Below are positions 9,001-15,207 of a DNA stretch of 55,767 bases, piece by piece. The stretch covers positions 1-55,767 of the forward strand of contig CALGND010000092.1 of NCBI GenBank assembly GCA_937958675.1. Direction: 5' to 3'. The notes below the pieces were generated by a model. That model was given only the letters and a program-made list of their open reading frames with translations. It had not been told where the DNA came from and searched no databases. The stretch's first letter is position 1; every line of letters starts with the position of its first letter. The position numbers and the translations under genes are program-made. The DNA is from an uncultured Granulosicoccaceae bacterium. Lineage in GTDB: Bacteria; Pseudomonadota; Gammaproteobacteria; Granulosicoccales; Granulosicoccaceae.

Positions 9001-9251
9001 CCGCAAAGCGATACGTTGATCACTTCGCCTGGGCTCAAAATATCAACAAACATGGAGGCGGAGGCGTCGTCGGTCGCATATCCTTGATCAATGGCGCGTT
9101 GATTATCAAGCATCCACTGCTCTAATCCCATTTGAAATGCGCCTTCAGCTTGAAGGATCGTAGGGTTGAGCGTGAATAGTGTTGCTAAAACCACTGTTGA
9201 GCTGGCTGAACGTCTAGCCTGACTCAGTAAACTCGAAGAAAACTTAACCAT
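3084..9251 (-). CDS. Giant thrombospondin type 3 repeat surface protein fused to an OmpA-family outer-membrane protein
   Basis: A 2055-aa protein in one unbroken frame. Order: signal peptide (residues 1 to about 36, LQA|EGA); a beta-rich N-terminal region to about 593; calcium-binding thrombospondin type 3 repeats of the DxDGDGxPD type from about 594 to 1623; then GGC-SIGG-...-DPLLPLL, a hydrophobic stretch and RRR (about 1637-1668), which looks like a CTERM sorting signal; a second signal-peptide-like segment ending in AIA|AEE (about 1668-1698); an 8-strand OmpA-like barrel (about 1700-1877, ending LGLIYRFGK); one more TSP3 unit (DGDADGVNDSIDLCPD); and an OmpA C-terminal peptidoglycan-binding domain (about 1947-2055) with the NRRVEM ending. 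I chose ATG 9251 (GAGG 8 nt upstream) over TTG 9254. Likely an adhesin or envelope-surface protein anchored to peptidoglycan. It reads like two ancestral genes joined. Confidence 0.85.
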   Translation of the reverse strand: MVKFSSSLLSQARRSASSTVVLATLFTLNPTILQAEGAFQMGLEQWMLDNQRAIDQGYATDDASASMFVDILSPGEVINVSLCGANATDDITVEFYAPSNNTTPVNTQSLTDANMSCSDPMTAPLTNPMRYTALETGAYRLVLQNTTNTGFGDSLFTRYDITVTPDAATDPDPTEAGGRLWAYSYSFNARGFEEENSTDANYYAKVPGGRPNTEYVWQLDLNNFAGFGYNLSANSVGVDAPNSGYSTPTAGNNANYLHQMYVSYPAQFDPRPTTPPALSAVRFVDSAGQDYAISPGATSGIQDDGVFEFTTDVTGTYSVLIDLNQDGIYGNAGDRQLLGEAVIGLNQVPWDGRDAAGNAPPLGIYYSQVQIHMGEYHFIANDAETSGGTEDGLTVHLANPDGTVEPTKVYWDDVTLMPAGGTSNTPNGAFSNTPQGKHTWGNFVSSSFGNNSFLDTYVYGLAEASYAPTAVINDDTLRVNFDGTVTADPFSTPGNPVAISVSDEDLNTSASSIETADVEVVNDATGEVETVTLIETGPNTGVFAATMPTTAGATAGADNNGSMNTKPADTLTVSYIDLIAEDLTSKIPTAVVTVAFDTDGDGIPDNTDLDDDNDGIADAAEGAGDSDGDGIPNSLDTDSDNDGILDSEEDTTSPTLLGTDSDLDGIDDAVDASITGGPDTNSDGVDDTFSPTDTDGDDLPDHLDMDSDADGILDSYETTIDTDNDNTPDYLDLDSDGDGIPDAVEDTTTPPLLGTDADADGIDDAIDVTLTGGTDADGNGIDDAFEPTDLDTDNAPNHLDIDSDGDGIDDAIEAGPAPATPVDSNGDAEPDYLDTDSDGDGIPDAVEAGITSGGPADTDGDNTPDYLDTDSDGDGIDDAIEAGSTPSTPVDTDNDGTPDTLDIDSDGDGIPDTNEGSADTDGDNIPDFMDPDTDGDGIPDVLEGNTDTDGDGTANYLDLDSDNDGIPDSVEAGVTPDTPLDTDNDGTLDFLDIDSDDDGIADVVEAPLGTVADTDGDGTPDYLDTDSDNDNILDSAEDTVSPTLLGTDADNDGIDDAIDVDVTGGADSDNNGIDDALSPVDTDADGKSDHVDIDSDNDGIADIYETTVDTDTDNTPDYLDLDSDGDGIPDAIEDTTTPPLLGTDADADGIDDAIDVTQTGGTDANGNGIDDAIEPTDLDTDAAPNHLELDSDGDGIPDAVEAGLNPETPADTDNDGVADFLDTDSDGDGISDTIEAGPVGSTPLDTDGDGTPNFLDLDADNDGTPDATEAGSNPDTPVDTDGNGIPDFMESDLVDSDGDGISDEIEGTDDSDGDGIPDFQDTDSDNDGISDSLEAGPTPSTPLDTDGDGVPDLLDIDSDNDGLLDQDETAIDNDSDGVADFRDLDSDNDGLTDAYEAGGTDTDANGIIDGFTDTNGDGWDDSVAAQPLPDNDFDGDGIVDHLDVDSDNDGLPDLAESNDFSADIDGNGRVDNFTDANNDGLDDSVAAFPLTADDVDNDGAPDHLDLDTDNDGVSDLVEAGGTDSNGDNMVDAVLDTDGDGIPDVVDIDQTPGIDSDSDGIIDSADIDSNATAQDTDGDGIIDAADPDQDGDGFADFQTDGTGSPNIDVIADNNNNGVPDIEEPISGATSDALIRTGVDGGCSIGGTDSRDPLLPLLALVSIAYLLRRRSLPIPALLSSILVGSVLIAPNNVAIAAEEPTTLSSRQAQDREDDRLRRQIYIGFGFGSSTLTPDTSELLDWDVSDDSDSGLQFTLGYDVNRWFSVEAHATELGDAGLSPMGSINYKTNGISTLFYVGKARHRHKRHGLTAYGRIGLGGLINTRSDDTVPYSQDNSNHVLFGLGAEYTGRRGLGVRAEFIQFDTDAQYTQLGLIYRFGKTKKRPRYTQQQITEQAPQTVTQALPAITPTPSTSIAEDGDADGVNDSIDLCPDTSAGTAVDAKGCALFSGVLEGVNFESASAALTANARVILTEVAATLRAYPDMRFVLSAHTDDQGATKANQDLSKQRVISVARFLRDAGIDVSRFSLKAYGELRPIADNTTAAGRAKNRRVEMKAIK
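4248..4340 (-). other. Internal CTERM-like sorting signal followed by internal signal-peptide-like segment
   Basis: Within the giant gene these codons give GGC-SIGGTDSRDP, then a hydrophobic helix (LLPLLALVSIAYLL) and RRR at 4248-4256. This is the three-part layout (Cys/Gly motif, transmembrane helix, arginine cluster) of bacterial CTERM sorting signals such as MYXO-, JDVT- and GlyGly-CTERM, which normally end a protein. The next 30 codons (down to about 4160) form a second hydrophobic segment ending AIA|AEE. A TTG at 4259, directly before the arginines, could in principle start a separate OmpA protein with its own signal peptide, though no Shine-Dalgarno sequence precedes it. Confidence 0.6.
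4385..7470 (-). repeat. Thrombospondin type 3 repeat array with a large internal duplication
   Basis: About 3.1 kb coding for continuous Asp/Gly-rich calcium-binding units (DSDGDGIPDxxE, DTDNDGTPDxLD and variants). A longer block at about 6851-7350 recurs at about 5685-6188 in the same order: EEDTTSPTLLGTD, then YETTxDTDxDNTPDYLDLD, then the TTTPPLLGTDADADGIDDAI stretch, then EPTDLDTDxAPNHL. The offset is about 1165 bp. The copies differ at many synonymous sites, so this is an old segmental duplication. Confidence 0.85.
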
Positions 9252-9817
9252 CAATGGTGCCTCTTGCTTTGGAAACGAAACCGTGCCAGCTAACGGTTAG
9301 ATGTAACAGTTAGATAAGCGGCAACAGCAAGTAGCGGCCCAATTGGGCAAAAAGCGTAGCTACAAACTGTAAATTATGGTCACGCTGGCCTCCAGCAGGA
9401 TGGTTTGCCGTCAAAAATGTAAATTACGATTGTTTCAACGCTGTGTCGTAGTCTTTGATTAGATTGACAGGTGACGTAAAGTTGGCGTCAACACTTGGAT
9501 GGTCAGCATTTGGGTGAATGTAAGCCGATGGCGGGTGAGGGTACCTGAGCCTCATGGTTTGTCGTGTCTGCGAAAACTGTCCCAGCTTATCGTGGTCACT
9601 CTGAAATCGACAATGCGTGCACTAACTATTACCGCTTAAGCCTTCGATGTTATGAGTCTTAATATGTGGACATCCGGTGTTGTAAATCCAAACCTGTCCG
9701 AAACTATACATATCGTTAAAGTCGGTATCTCGAACTTCGTTGTGTAACGCGACTCTCAACTCCCATGCAAGCAAATACCTGTTTGCCAACCATTATTAAT
9801 TGAGAGGAGTACTTCCA
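9252..9817. other. 566-bp divergent intergenic region
   Basis: It separates the giant minus-strand gene from the plus-strand DM13 gene and must carry both promoters. I see a 12-bp palindrome GCCCAATTGGGC at 9337-9348 and a 9-bp direct repeat TGTAAATTA at 9368-9376 and 9418-9426, spaced 50 bp (about five helical turns). No open frame, tRNA or riboswitch that I recognise lies in it. Its length is large compared with other gaps in the window. Confidence 0.5.
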
Positions 9818-10252
9818 ATGCAACAACAAGTCATATCCGCCAATGTAAAAATTATCAGCTTTATTGTATCCGTAGTGTTATTTGGTTTTCTAGCCATAGG
9901 CGTTGCCTCAGCAAGCTTGCTAGAAAAAAAGTCTGGAACTTGGGTTGAAAAAAAATATGACATAAAAGGAGATTGGTCGATCGAACAGCGTGGTGATCAG
10001 CAAGTGATTACGTTTAGCGATACTTTTAAAACGAAGAAAGGACCAGACCTAAAGATATTTCTATCTAAGCAGTCAATAAAAGACGTAACTGGCGCTACTG
10101 CAACGAATGATGCGGTGCTGGTTTCTGTTCTAAAAAACAATAAGGGTGAGCAGGAATTTGTAATACCTGCTGGTATCGATGTTAGTGACTACGAATCATT
10201 GTTGATTCATTGTGAGAAATTTAGTGTGTTGTGGGGTGGCGCGGATTTGTAA
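9818..10252 (+). CDS. DM13 domain protein
   Basis: A 144-aa protein: one N-terminal hydrophobic segment (about residues 8-30, signal peptide or anchor), then a single DM13 domain. Recognisable features are GTWVEKKYDIKGDWSIEQ, DTFKTKKGPDLKIFLS, and the closing YESLLIHCEKFSVLWGGADL with its conserved Cys near the C-terminus. DM13 domains are proposed electron-transfer or redox domains of secreted proteins; the role here is not known. The start is the ATG with GAGAGGAG 8 nt upstream. It is transcribed away from the giant surface protein gene and ends at its own terminator. Confidence 0.82.
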   Translation: MQQQVISANVKIISFIVSVVLFGFLAIGVASASLLEKKSGTWVEKKYDIKGDWSIEQRGDQQVITFSDTFKTKKGPDLKIFLSKQSIKDVTGATATNDAVLVSVLKNNKGEQEFVIPAGIDVSDYESLLIHCEKFSVLWGGADL

Positions 10253-10305
10253 GAAGCGTTGCTTGGGAAAGCTTTCTTGCTACTGAAAAATATACGGGGT
10301 AAACG

Positions 10306-10341
10306 TCAAAAAGCGGGGGCTGAGCGCCGCCCGCTTTTTGA
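10306..10341. terminator. Bidirectional terminator between DM13 gene and cold-shock gene
   Basis: Stem TCAAAAAGCGGG (10306-10317) pairs with CCCGCTTTTTGA (10330-10341), 12 bp with a 12-nt loop and T-tracts on both strands. It lies between the convergent stops at 10252 (plus) and 10356 (minus). Confidence 0.88.
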
Positions 10342-10355
10342 TTGATCACTACAGC

Positions 10356-10562
10356 TTATACAGCTGTTACTTTATTTGCGCATGGGCCTTTCTGGCCTTG
10401 GCCAACTTCGAACTCAACCGCTTGGCCGTCATTCAATGTCGCGTAGCCACCATCTGCCTGGATCTCAGAATGGTGAACAAACAAATCTTTGCCGCCGTCT
10501 TCTGGAGTGATAAAACCAAAACCTTTAGTCGCATCAAACCACTTAACTGTACCTTTACTCAT
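10356..10562 (-). CDS. Cold-shock protein, CspA family
   Basis: A 68-aa single cold-shock domain, the normal length. RNP1 ([11 protein letters not shown]) and RNP2 (DLFVHHSEI) are both present, with the GTVKWFD start and QKGPCANKV end typical of the family. These proteins bind single-stranded RNA or DNA and act as RNA chaperones in the cytoplasm. The ATG at 10562 is preceded by only a weak ribosome site. It stands alone between its terminator and a long noncoding stretch that may hold a long 5' leader, common for csp genes. I cannot say whether this copy is cold-induced. Confidence 0.93.
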   Translation of the reverse strand: MSKGTVKWFDATKGFGFITPEDGGKDLFVHHSEIQADGGYATLNDGQAVEFEVGQGQKGPCANKVTAV

Positions 10563-10998
10563 TTTCAATTCTCATAATTGTCGGTGAAATATAAAAATTC
10601 ATAGTCGAATTCACCAGTTCGAATACAAAGTAATATAGGCCCAAAAAAACATAATCCGACAGTGGTAACTGCCGTATCCTAGCGCTTAGTCTTGTCGGAT
10701 GTTGGAGCTGCTAAGTATGAAATCTAGCAAAGATATGCTCTTACTAATCTATCGCCTTTAGACACTGTTTTGTTTGCATAACCGCTAAAGAGTATCCGTA
10801 CGCTTTGTTCGGTCTATATACGAGAGCTGCAAGCCTAACAGCTTTTCTGTGTGCTAATCGGTGGATTCTGCGAATTTGTGTACCGATATTGAACCAAACA
10901 GCCTGCGCTGAGCAGCTTTCTACTATCTTTGGCGCTTTTGGCCATATGGGTTGAGATGATCGCCTTGGTTCGGCGGTGTAGATCGTATTTTCACTGGT
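10563..10998. other. 436-bp noncoding stretch upstream of the cold-shock gene
   Basis: No gene is apparent. It contains an 8-bp inverted repeat ATCCGACA (10654-10661) and TGTCGGAT (10693-10700) about 95-140 nt upstream of the csp start codon, which could fold in a long csp leader. TATATT on the minus strand near 10638 is a possible -10 box, but I find no good -35 box with it. The remainder up to the YciI-like gene shows no recognisable element. Confidence 0.4.
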
Positions 10999-11382
10999 TT
11001 AAAGACGCACGCTTTGTGCTGAGAGCTTTATGTCCAGTTGAAAGCTGCCTTCATTAACTAACCAACGACGTATGGAGTAAGTGCGCGTGCCCGTCTTATG
11101 CATTGGATCAGCTTCCGCTATAGCGGTTGCAGCCTCGAGTGATTCTGCTCGATACACAATCATGCCAACACCTTCCATTAGCTCACCCGTTAAATCCGAC
11201 AGTGGTCCTGCCATTACAAGGCAGCCCTTTTGTTCTTGCTCTGCTTGATAGGCGAGGTGGTCGGGTAAGTTTTTCTTCAGCTCATCTGGTGATTTAGCTG
11301 GGGTACTGACCACAGCGTAGAGCTCTAGCGCTAGTGATCCGCGCTCAACCGCCGCTTTTTTGTACTCTGCCCATGCTGGCAT
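10999..11382 (-). CDS. YciI-like (YCII domain) protein
   Basis: A 127-aa soluble protein with the YCII-related fold: PDHLAYQAEQEQKGCLVMAGPL, then GVGMIVYRAESLEAATAIAEADPMHKTGTRTYSIRRW. Some YCII-family members (for example in aromatic degradation clusters) act as muconolactone-type isomerases or dehalogenases, others have no known role. It is divergent from the FAH-hydrolase operon, 94 bp away, and GGAG lies 8 nt before the ATG. The shared spacer holds a palindrome (11401-11414), which suggests joint control with the catabolic genes and a role in the same pathway. The exact reaction is not evident. Confidence 0.78.
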   Translation of the reverse strand: MPAWAEYKKAAVERGSLALELYAVVSTPAKSPDELKKNLPDHLAYQAEQEQKGCLVMAGPLSDLTGELMEGVGMIVYRAESLEAATAIAEADPMHKTGTRTYSIRRWLVNEGSFQLDIKLSAQSVRL

Positions 11383-11400
11383 GAATGACTCCGCCTTGCA

Positions 11401-11414
11401 AAATATCGATATTT
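11401..11414. promoter_or_regulatory. Candidate operator palindrome between divergent catabolic genes
   Basis: AAATATCGATATTT is a perfect 14-bp palindrome in the 94-bp spacer between the YciI-like gene and the FAH-family gene. TTGCAAA (11397-11403) and TTTGCAA (11455-11461) form a wider inverted pair around the spacer. The GntR/FCD regulator encoded at the far end of this cluster is the obvious candidate ligand, but this is inference. Confidence 0.35.
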
Positions 11415-11476
11415 ATTGACAAACTAACAAATAATCGTCAAAAATTAAAGTGATCTTTGCAATTTACTGGGTTTAA

Positions 11477-12367
11477 ATGAGATTTTTAGTGGGAACAGAA
11501 GCAGCGGCGCAAAATGAGCCGCCGAGTGTTTATGTTGTTAGTGATAACAAGGCCGTCAATTTAACTGCGCTCGATAACAGCATTGGGCACGATCTAAGAA
11601 ATTTAATTGAGCAGGGTAATGCGGCTAGTCGTGTTTCTGGTTTAGCTCAAGGCGCGGCCTCTATTCCCGTTGCTGACATCACTCCTGCATTGCCGATTGC
11701 AATGCCAGGTAAAACGATTTGTTTAGGTTTGAACTATACCGATCATATAAAAGAAGGCGGCTACGAAGTCCCCGAATACCCTGCCTTGTTTATGCGCGGA
11801 CCGAATTCTTTGATGGCTGCTGGTGCACCGATGATCCGGCCTACTTGCTCTGAACAACTCGACTATGAAGTTGAACTAATGGTTATCGTTGGTAAATCGG
11901 GGAAACACATTGCAGAAGCGGACGCATTGGATTACGTTTTCGCGTATTCAGTTTTCAATGATGGTTCGGTCCGAAACTATCAACGTAAGACTCACCAGTG
12001 GACTCCAGGTAAAAACTTTGATGCCACCGGCCCTATTGGCCCATTCTCAGTGACTCCGGATGAACTGCCTCCCGGCGCTCATGGTTTAAAAATCGAAACT
12101 CGGGTAGGAGATGAAATTCTCCAATCGGCGAATACCGCCGAAATGCTTTGGCCCGTCGCGCGTACTATTGCGACAATTTCTGAGTTCGCTACGATCGAAC
12201 CTGGCGATTACATTGCGATGGGTACACCTCCGGGTGTTGGACATGCGCGAACTCCTCAGCGTTGGCTTCGACCAGGTGAGACTGTTGAAGTAGAGATCGA
12301 AGGTATCGGTATTTGTGCAAATCCTATCGTGGCTGAGGAAGATCTCTTAGGAGGGCGTAAGGCATGA
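11477..12367 (+). CDS. Fumarylacetoacetate hydrolase family protein
   Basis: A 296-aa enzyme with a C-terminal FAH catalytic domain from about residue 75: PGKTICLGLNYTDHIKEGG opens it, and DYEVELMVIVG carries the metal-binding Glu pair. Later come FNDGSVRNYQ, KNFDATGPIGPF and the TPPGVGHA loop. FAH-fold enzymes hydrolyse, hydrate, isomerise or decarboxylate oxo-acids from aromatic breakdown using Mg2+; this sequence does not reveal the substrate. It is the first gene of a plus-strand cluster and its stop overlaps the start of the nitroreductase gene (ATGA), implying translational coupling. A product of the downstream ring-cleavage dioxygenase is a plausible substrate. Confidence 0.85.
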   Translation: MRFLVGTEAAAQNEPPSVYVVSDNKAVNLTALDNSIGHDLRNLIEQGNAASRVSGLAQGAASIPVADITPALPIAMPGKTICLGLNYTDHIKEGGYEVPEYPALFMRGPNSLMAAGAPMIRPTCSEQLDYEVELMVIVGKSGKHIAEADALDYVFAYSVFNDGSVRNYQRKTHQWTPGKNFDATGPIGPFSVTPDELPPGAHGLKIETRVGDEILQSANTAEMLWPVARTIATISEFATIEPGDYIAMGTPPGVGHARTPQRWLRPGETVEVEIEGIGICANPIVAEEDLLGGRKA

Positions 12368-13029
12368 GCACACTTGAAGACGGTTCACCAGAACAACTGC
12401 GTCTTGCCGCGCAAAAGCTTCACCGCGACTTGCGTGAACGCAAGCCTAATTTAGATGACGACTCCATCGATGTGATTTTGCGCGGCGCGCGTTCGCACTA
12501 TGCTTGGAAAGATAAGCCTGTTGCTAAAGCCACTCTTGAAACCTTGTACGACATTACGGCTGCCGGTGCAACAAGTATGAACTGTTGCCCGGCGCGGTTT
12601 ACCTTTGTTACCAGCCCTGAGGGTAAAGAGCGTTTGGCAAAGTCTCTTAAGGCTAAAAATGTAGAGAAAATGATGAGTGCGCCGGTTACGGCAATTATTG
12701 CCTACGATCTGAATTTCTGGGAGCAACTACCGTTCTTATTTCCACATGAAGATCGGCGTGGTTTCTTTAAAGGCAAGACTGAGTACATTGCCGATACCGC
12801 CTTCCGGAACTCTACCTTACAGGGTGCGTATTTTATGATTGCAGCGCGGGCCCTAGGTTTAGACGTGGGTGCCTTATCTGGTTTCTCAAACGATATCGTT
12901 GATAAAGAATTTTTTACTGACACTAGTTTGCGATCTAACTTCCTTTGTAATGTTGGTTACGCAGACGAAACTGCTTTGTTTCAAAAACTTCCGCGCTTCG
13001 CGTTTAACGAAGTCTGCTCTTATATTTAA
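12364..13029 (+). CDS. RutE/HadB-like nitroreductase-family reductase (malonic semialdehyde reductase-like)
   Basis: A 221-aa FMN enzyme of the nitroreductase superfamily. It resembles E. coli RutE along its length: ARSHYAWKDKPV, GATSMNCCPARFTFV, MSAPVTAIIAYDLNFWEQLPFLFPH, TAFRNSTLQGAYFMIAARALGLDVG, LSGF and LRSNFLCNVGY. RutE reduces malonic semialdehyde to 3-hydroxypropionate with NAD(P)H. No other rut genes are nearby, so here it may act on an aldehyde or enone from aromatic catabolism rather than in pyrimidine breakdown. It overlaps the FAH gene by 4 nt and is 9 nt from osmC. Confidence 0.82.
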   Translation: MSTLEDGSPEQLRLAAQKLHRDLRERKPNLDDDSIDVILRGARSHYAWKDKPVAKATLETLYDITAAGATSMNCCPARFTFVTSPEGKERLAKSLKAKNVEKMMSAPVTAIIAYDLNFWEQLPFLFPHEDRRGFFKGKTEYIADTAFRNSTLQGAYFMIAARALGLDVGALSGFSNDIVDKEFFTDTSLRSNFLCNVGYADETALFQKLPRFAFNEVCSYI

Positions 13030-13038
13030 AAAAACCTT

Positions 13039-13494
13039 ATGGCCATCACACAGAAAACAACAGTACCACTTAAAGCATCGGCGACGTGCCCATCTCATTC
13101 AAAAGCCGAGGTCTCTATTCGCGACCTTGAATTTGTGATTGATGAGCCGACTGAGCGCGGGGGTACAAATCTGGGTCCCACACCTACCGATGCCGCCATT
13201 GCTGCGCTGGTTGGTTGCACGAATGTCATAGGTAATAAGTGCGCTACTAAATTGGGCGTTGATATTGGGCATTTAACGATTGATGCGACCTGCCAGTTTG
13301 ATCGACGTGGCGTGATGCTTAGTGAAGAAATAGATTTACCGTTCGTAAAAATTGCTTTGAATATTACGGCAAGTGGATCGGCAACTGCAGATGAGTTGCA
13401 GTTGGTCGCTGCCGAAGTAGCAAAGTACTGTCCATTGTCGAAGTTGTTCCGCCAAGCAGGAACAGAGATTCAGGAAAACTGGCAAACAGCTTAA
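13039..13494 (+). CDS. OsmC family protein
   Basis: A 151-aa protein with the two redox-active cysteines of the OsmC/Ohr family, one in VGCTNVIGNKC and one in KYCPLSKLF. The family reduces organic hydroperoxides, although several members in catabolic clusters have uncharacterised roles. It lies 9 nt after the RutE-like gene and 23 nt before the TRAP binding protein, so it is very likely in the same transcript. It could protect against peroxides formed during oxidative ring opening; that is inference. Confidence 0.85.
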   Translation: MAITQKTTVPLKASATCPSHSKAEVSIRDLEFVIDEPTERGGTNLGPTPTDAAIAALVGCTNVIGNKCATKLGVDIGHLTIDATCQFDRRGVMLSEEIDLPFVKIALNITASGSATADELQLVAAEVAKYCPLSKLFRQAGTEIQENWQTA

Positions 13495-13517
13495 ACCCGT
13501 ACCACTTGGAGAAATGT

Positions 13518-14594
13518 ATGAAAATTAAATCAGTATTTAGCACTGCGGCTATGTTGTGCTGCCTCGTGCAACCATTCAATGCCACGGCTACCGAAACTAT
13601 TTCAGCTGTTGTTATCGACGGATACCCCGCTAAGGCGATGTGGGTTAAGGAATTCAGCGGATTCTTTATTCCCGAAGTAGACAAACGTCTTGCGGAAACA
13701 GGTAACTATAAAATGGATTGGCAAGAAAGCTATGGCGGCTCTATTGTTAAACCCAAAGGCGTTCTCGAGGGAGTAAAACTGGGTCTCGGTGATATCGGAA
13801 TCGTAACTACCATTTTTCATTCTTCTAAACTGCCGAGCCAAGCACTAGCAGCGGTTACGCCGTTTATTGCACCTGATTCTCGTGTGGTCGCAAAAGCGGT
13901 TGATGAGATAGCTAAAGAATTCCCGACCATGCAGAAGGAATTTGAAAAACAAAATCAAGTCTACCTGGCAACCGGTGTTGTTCTTGATACATATCAGATA
14001 TTCAGTAGTCAGGAAGTTGCTTCGTTAAAAGATATTGAGGGTGGCAAAGTTGCTGGCGCTGGTATGAATATGCGTTACGTAGAGGGTATCGAAGGTGCGG
14101 TCGGTGTGCGCGGTGGCCTTACCGATTTTTATGGCATGTTACAAACCGGCTTAGTTGATCATGCGATGCTATGGCCAGAGGCTGCTAAGACATTCAAAAT
14201 TGCTGAAGTAGGCCCCACTATGCTTAAAGTTGACTTGGGCGCGGTCAATTCTAAAACTGTTACCGTAAACGCCGATTATTGGAAGAAACTACCAGAGGAA
14301 GTACAAAACGTTTTACTTGATGTCGCTGTTGCTTACCGCGACCATGTTGCATCGGTAGCAATGGATAGGGCTGCTGCAAGTCGTGATGCTTATACCGCTG
14401 CAGGTGGAAAAGTGATCGAAGTGTCGGATGAGGATCGTGCTGCTTGGGCTGCAGCTATGCCAAATATTGCAGTTGAGTGGGCAAAGACTTTAGATGATAA
14501 AGGTGAGCCTGGAAGCGACATGTTAAAGAGTTATATGGGCAAATTGTCTGAAGCTGGATTCACACCTATACGCGATTGGGCATCAGAGCTTTAA
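13518..14594 (+). CDS. TRAP transporter substrate-binding protein, DctP type
   Basis: A 358-aa periplasmic protein with signal peptide (residues 1 to about 25, MKIKSVFSTAAMLCCLV..., cleavage near ATA|TET). The mature chain has DctP-family features: WQESYGGSIVKPKGVLEGVKLGLGDIGIV near the front and a long C-terminal helix region. It binds a carboxylate ligand and hands it to the DctQM permease encoded next. The ATG at 13518 has GGAG 6 nt upstream; the in-frame TTG at 13506 has no site. Ligand not predictable from sequence; the dioxygenase downstream suggests an aromatic or ring-derived acid. Confidence 0.9.
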   Translation: MKIKSVFSTAAMLCCLVQPFNATATETISAVVIDGYPAKAMWVKEFSGFFIPEVDKRLAETGNYKMDWQESYGGSIVKPKGVLEGVKLGLGDIGIVTTIFHSSKLPSQALAAVTPFIAPDSRVVAKAVDEIAKEFPTMQKEFEKQNQVYLATGVVLDTYQIFSSQEVASLKDIEGGKVAGAGMNMRYVEGIEGAVGVRGGLTDFYGMLQTGLVDHAMLWPEAAKTFKIAEVGPTMLKVDLGAVNSKTVTVNADYWKKLPEEVQNVLLDVAVAYRDHVASVAMDRAAASRDAYTAAGGKVIEVSDEDRAAWAAAMPNIAVEWAKTLDDKGEPGSDMLKSYMGKLSEAGFTPIRDWASEL

Positions 14595-14655
14595 TCTTCG
14601 CACGTGTACTAGTAGGGGCGCGCTGTGCGCCCCTTAATCCCAAAAGCCATTTTAT

Positions 14656-15207
14656 ATGATTGTTGCATTGCGACATATTGAACGTTTTATTGAACGTATT
14701 GCCATTTTTGCGAACGCCATAGGCACGCTTGTGGTTCTTGGTTTAGTGGTGGTTGTCAATTACGATATTGTTGCTCGAGAATTTTATGGTAAACCTTTTC
14801 ATGGTGCGGTTGAGCTGGTTCAATTCTCAATGGTGCTAATCGTGTTTTTGCAATTGCCTGATGTCGTAAGAGTGAATCGATTAACTCGATCTGATGGTTT
14901 TTTGTCCATAGCGAATAAACGTTGGCCATCACTTGCTACGTATCTCAACAGATTTATTCATCTAACCGCTTGTATTTTTATGCTTCTGGTTGCTATCGCT
15001 ATCTGGCCAGAGTTTCTAGACATGTGGGACACCAAGGATTACTTTGGTGTGCCAGGAGTGTTTACGGCGCCTTGGTGGCCGGTGAAGCTTGTGATATTTC
15101 TCAGTGCATCGTTGTGCTTTTTATTGTTTCTACTCAAATTTTTATTGCCTTCCGCCGCGTTAAAGGCAAACTCTGCAGAGAGTAGTGCACGAGTGGATAT
15201 CACATGA
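14656..15207 (+). CDS. TRAP transporter small permease, DctQ type
   Basis: A 183-aa inner-membrane protein with four predicted helices (about residues 15-38, 50-70, 95-117, 137-160), the normal DctQ size. The FHGAVELVQFSMVLIVFLQLPDVVR segment with its conserved Glu is typical. It pairs with DctM. Its stop overlaps the dctM start by 4 nt (ATGA). It starts 61 nt after the binding-protein gene; the short GGGGCGCGC-GTGCGCCCC hairpin around 14615-14632 in that gap could adjust relative expression. Confidence 0.88.
   Translation: MIVALRHIERFIERIAIFANAIGTLVVLGLVVVVNYDIVAREFYGKPFHGAVELVQFSMVLIVFLQLPDVVRVNRLTRSDGFLSIANKRWPSLATYLNRFIHLTACIFMLLVAIAIWPEFLDMWDTKDYFGVPGVFTAPWWPVKLVIFLSASLCFLLFLLKFLLPSAALKANSAESSARVDIT

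Noticed and set aside
9252..9817. Possible riboswitch (cyclic-di-GMP, cobalamin or similar) in the long spacer
   Set aside because: I could not find a conserved core or paired scaffold of any riboswitch that I know.
10563..10998. Possible small RNA or tRNA gene
   Set aside because: No cloverleaf, T-loop motif or terminator-like end is visible; only a weak 8-bp inverted repeat.
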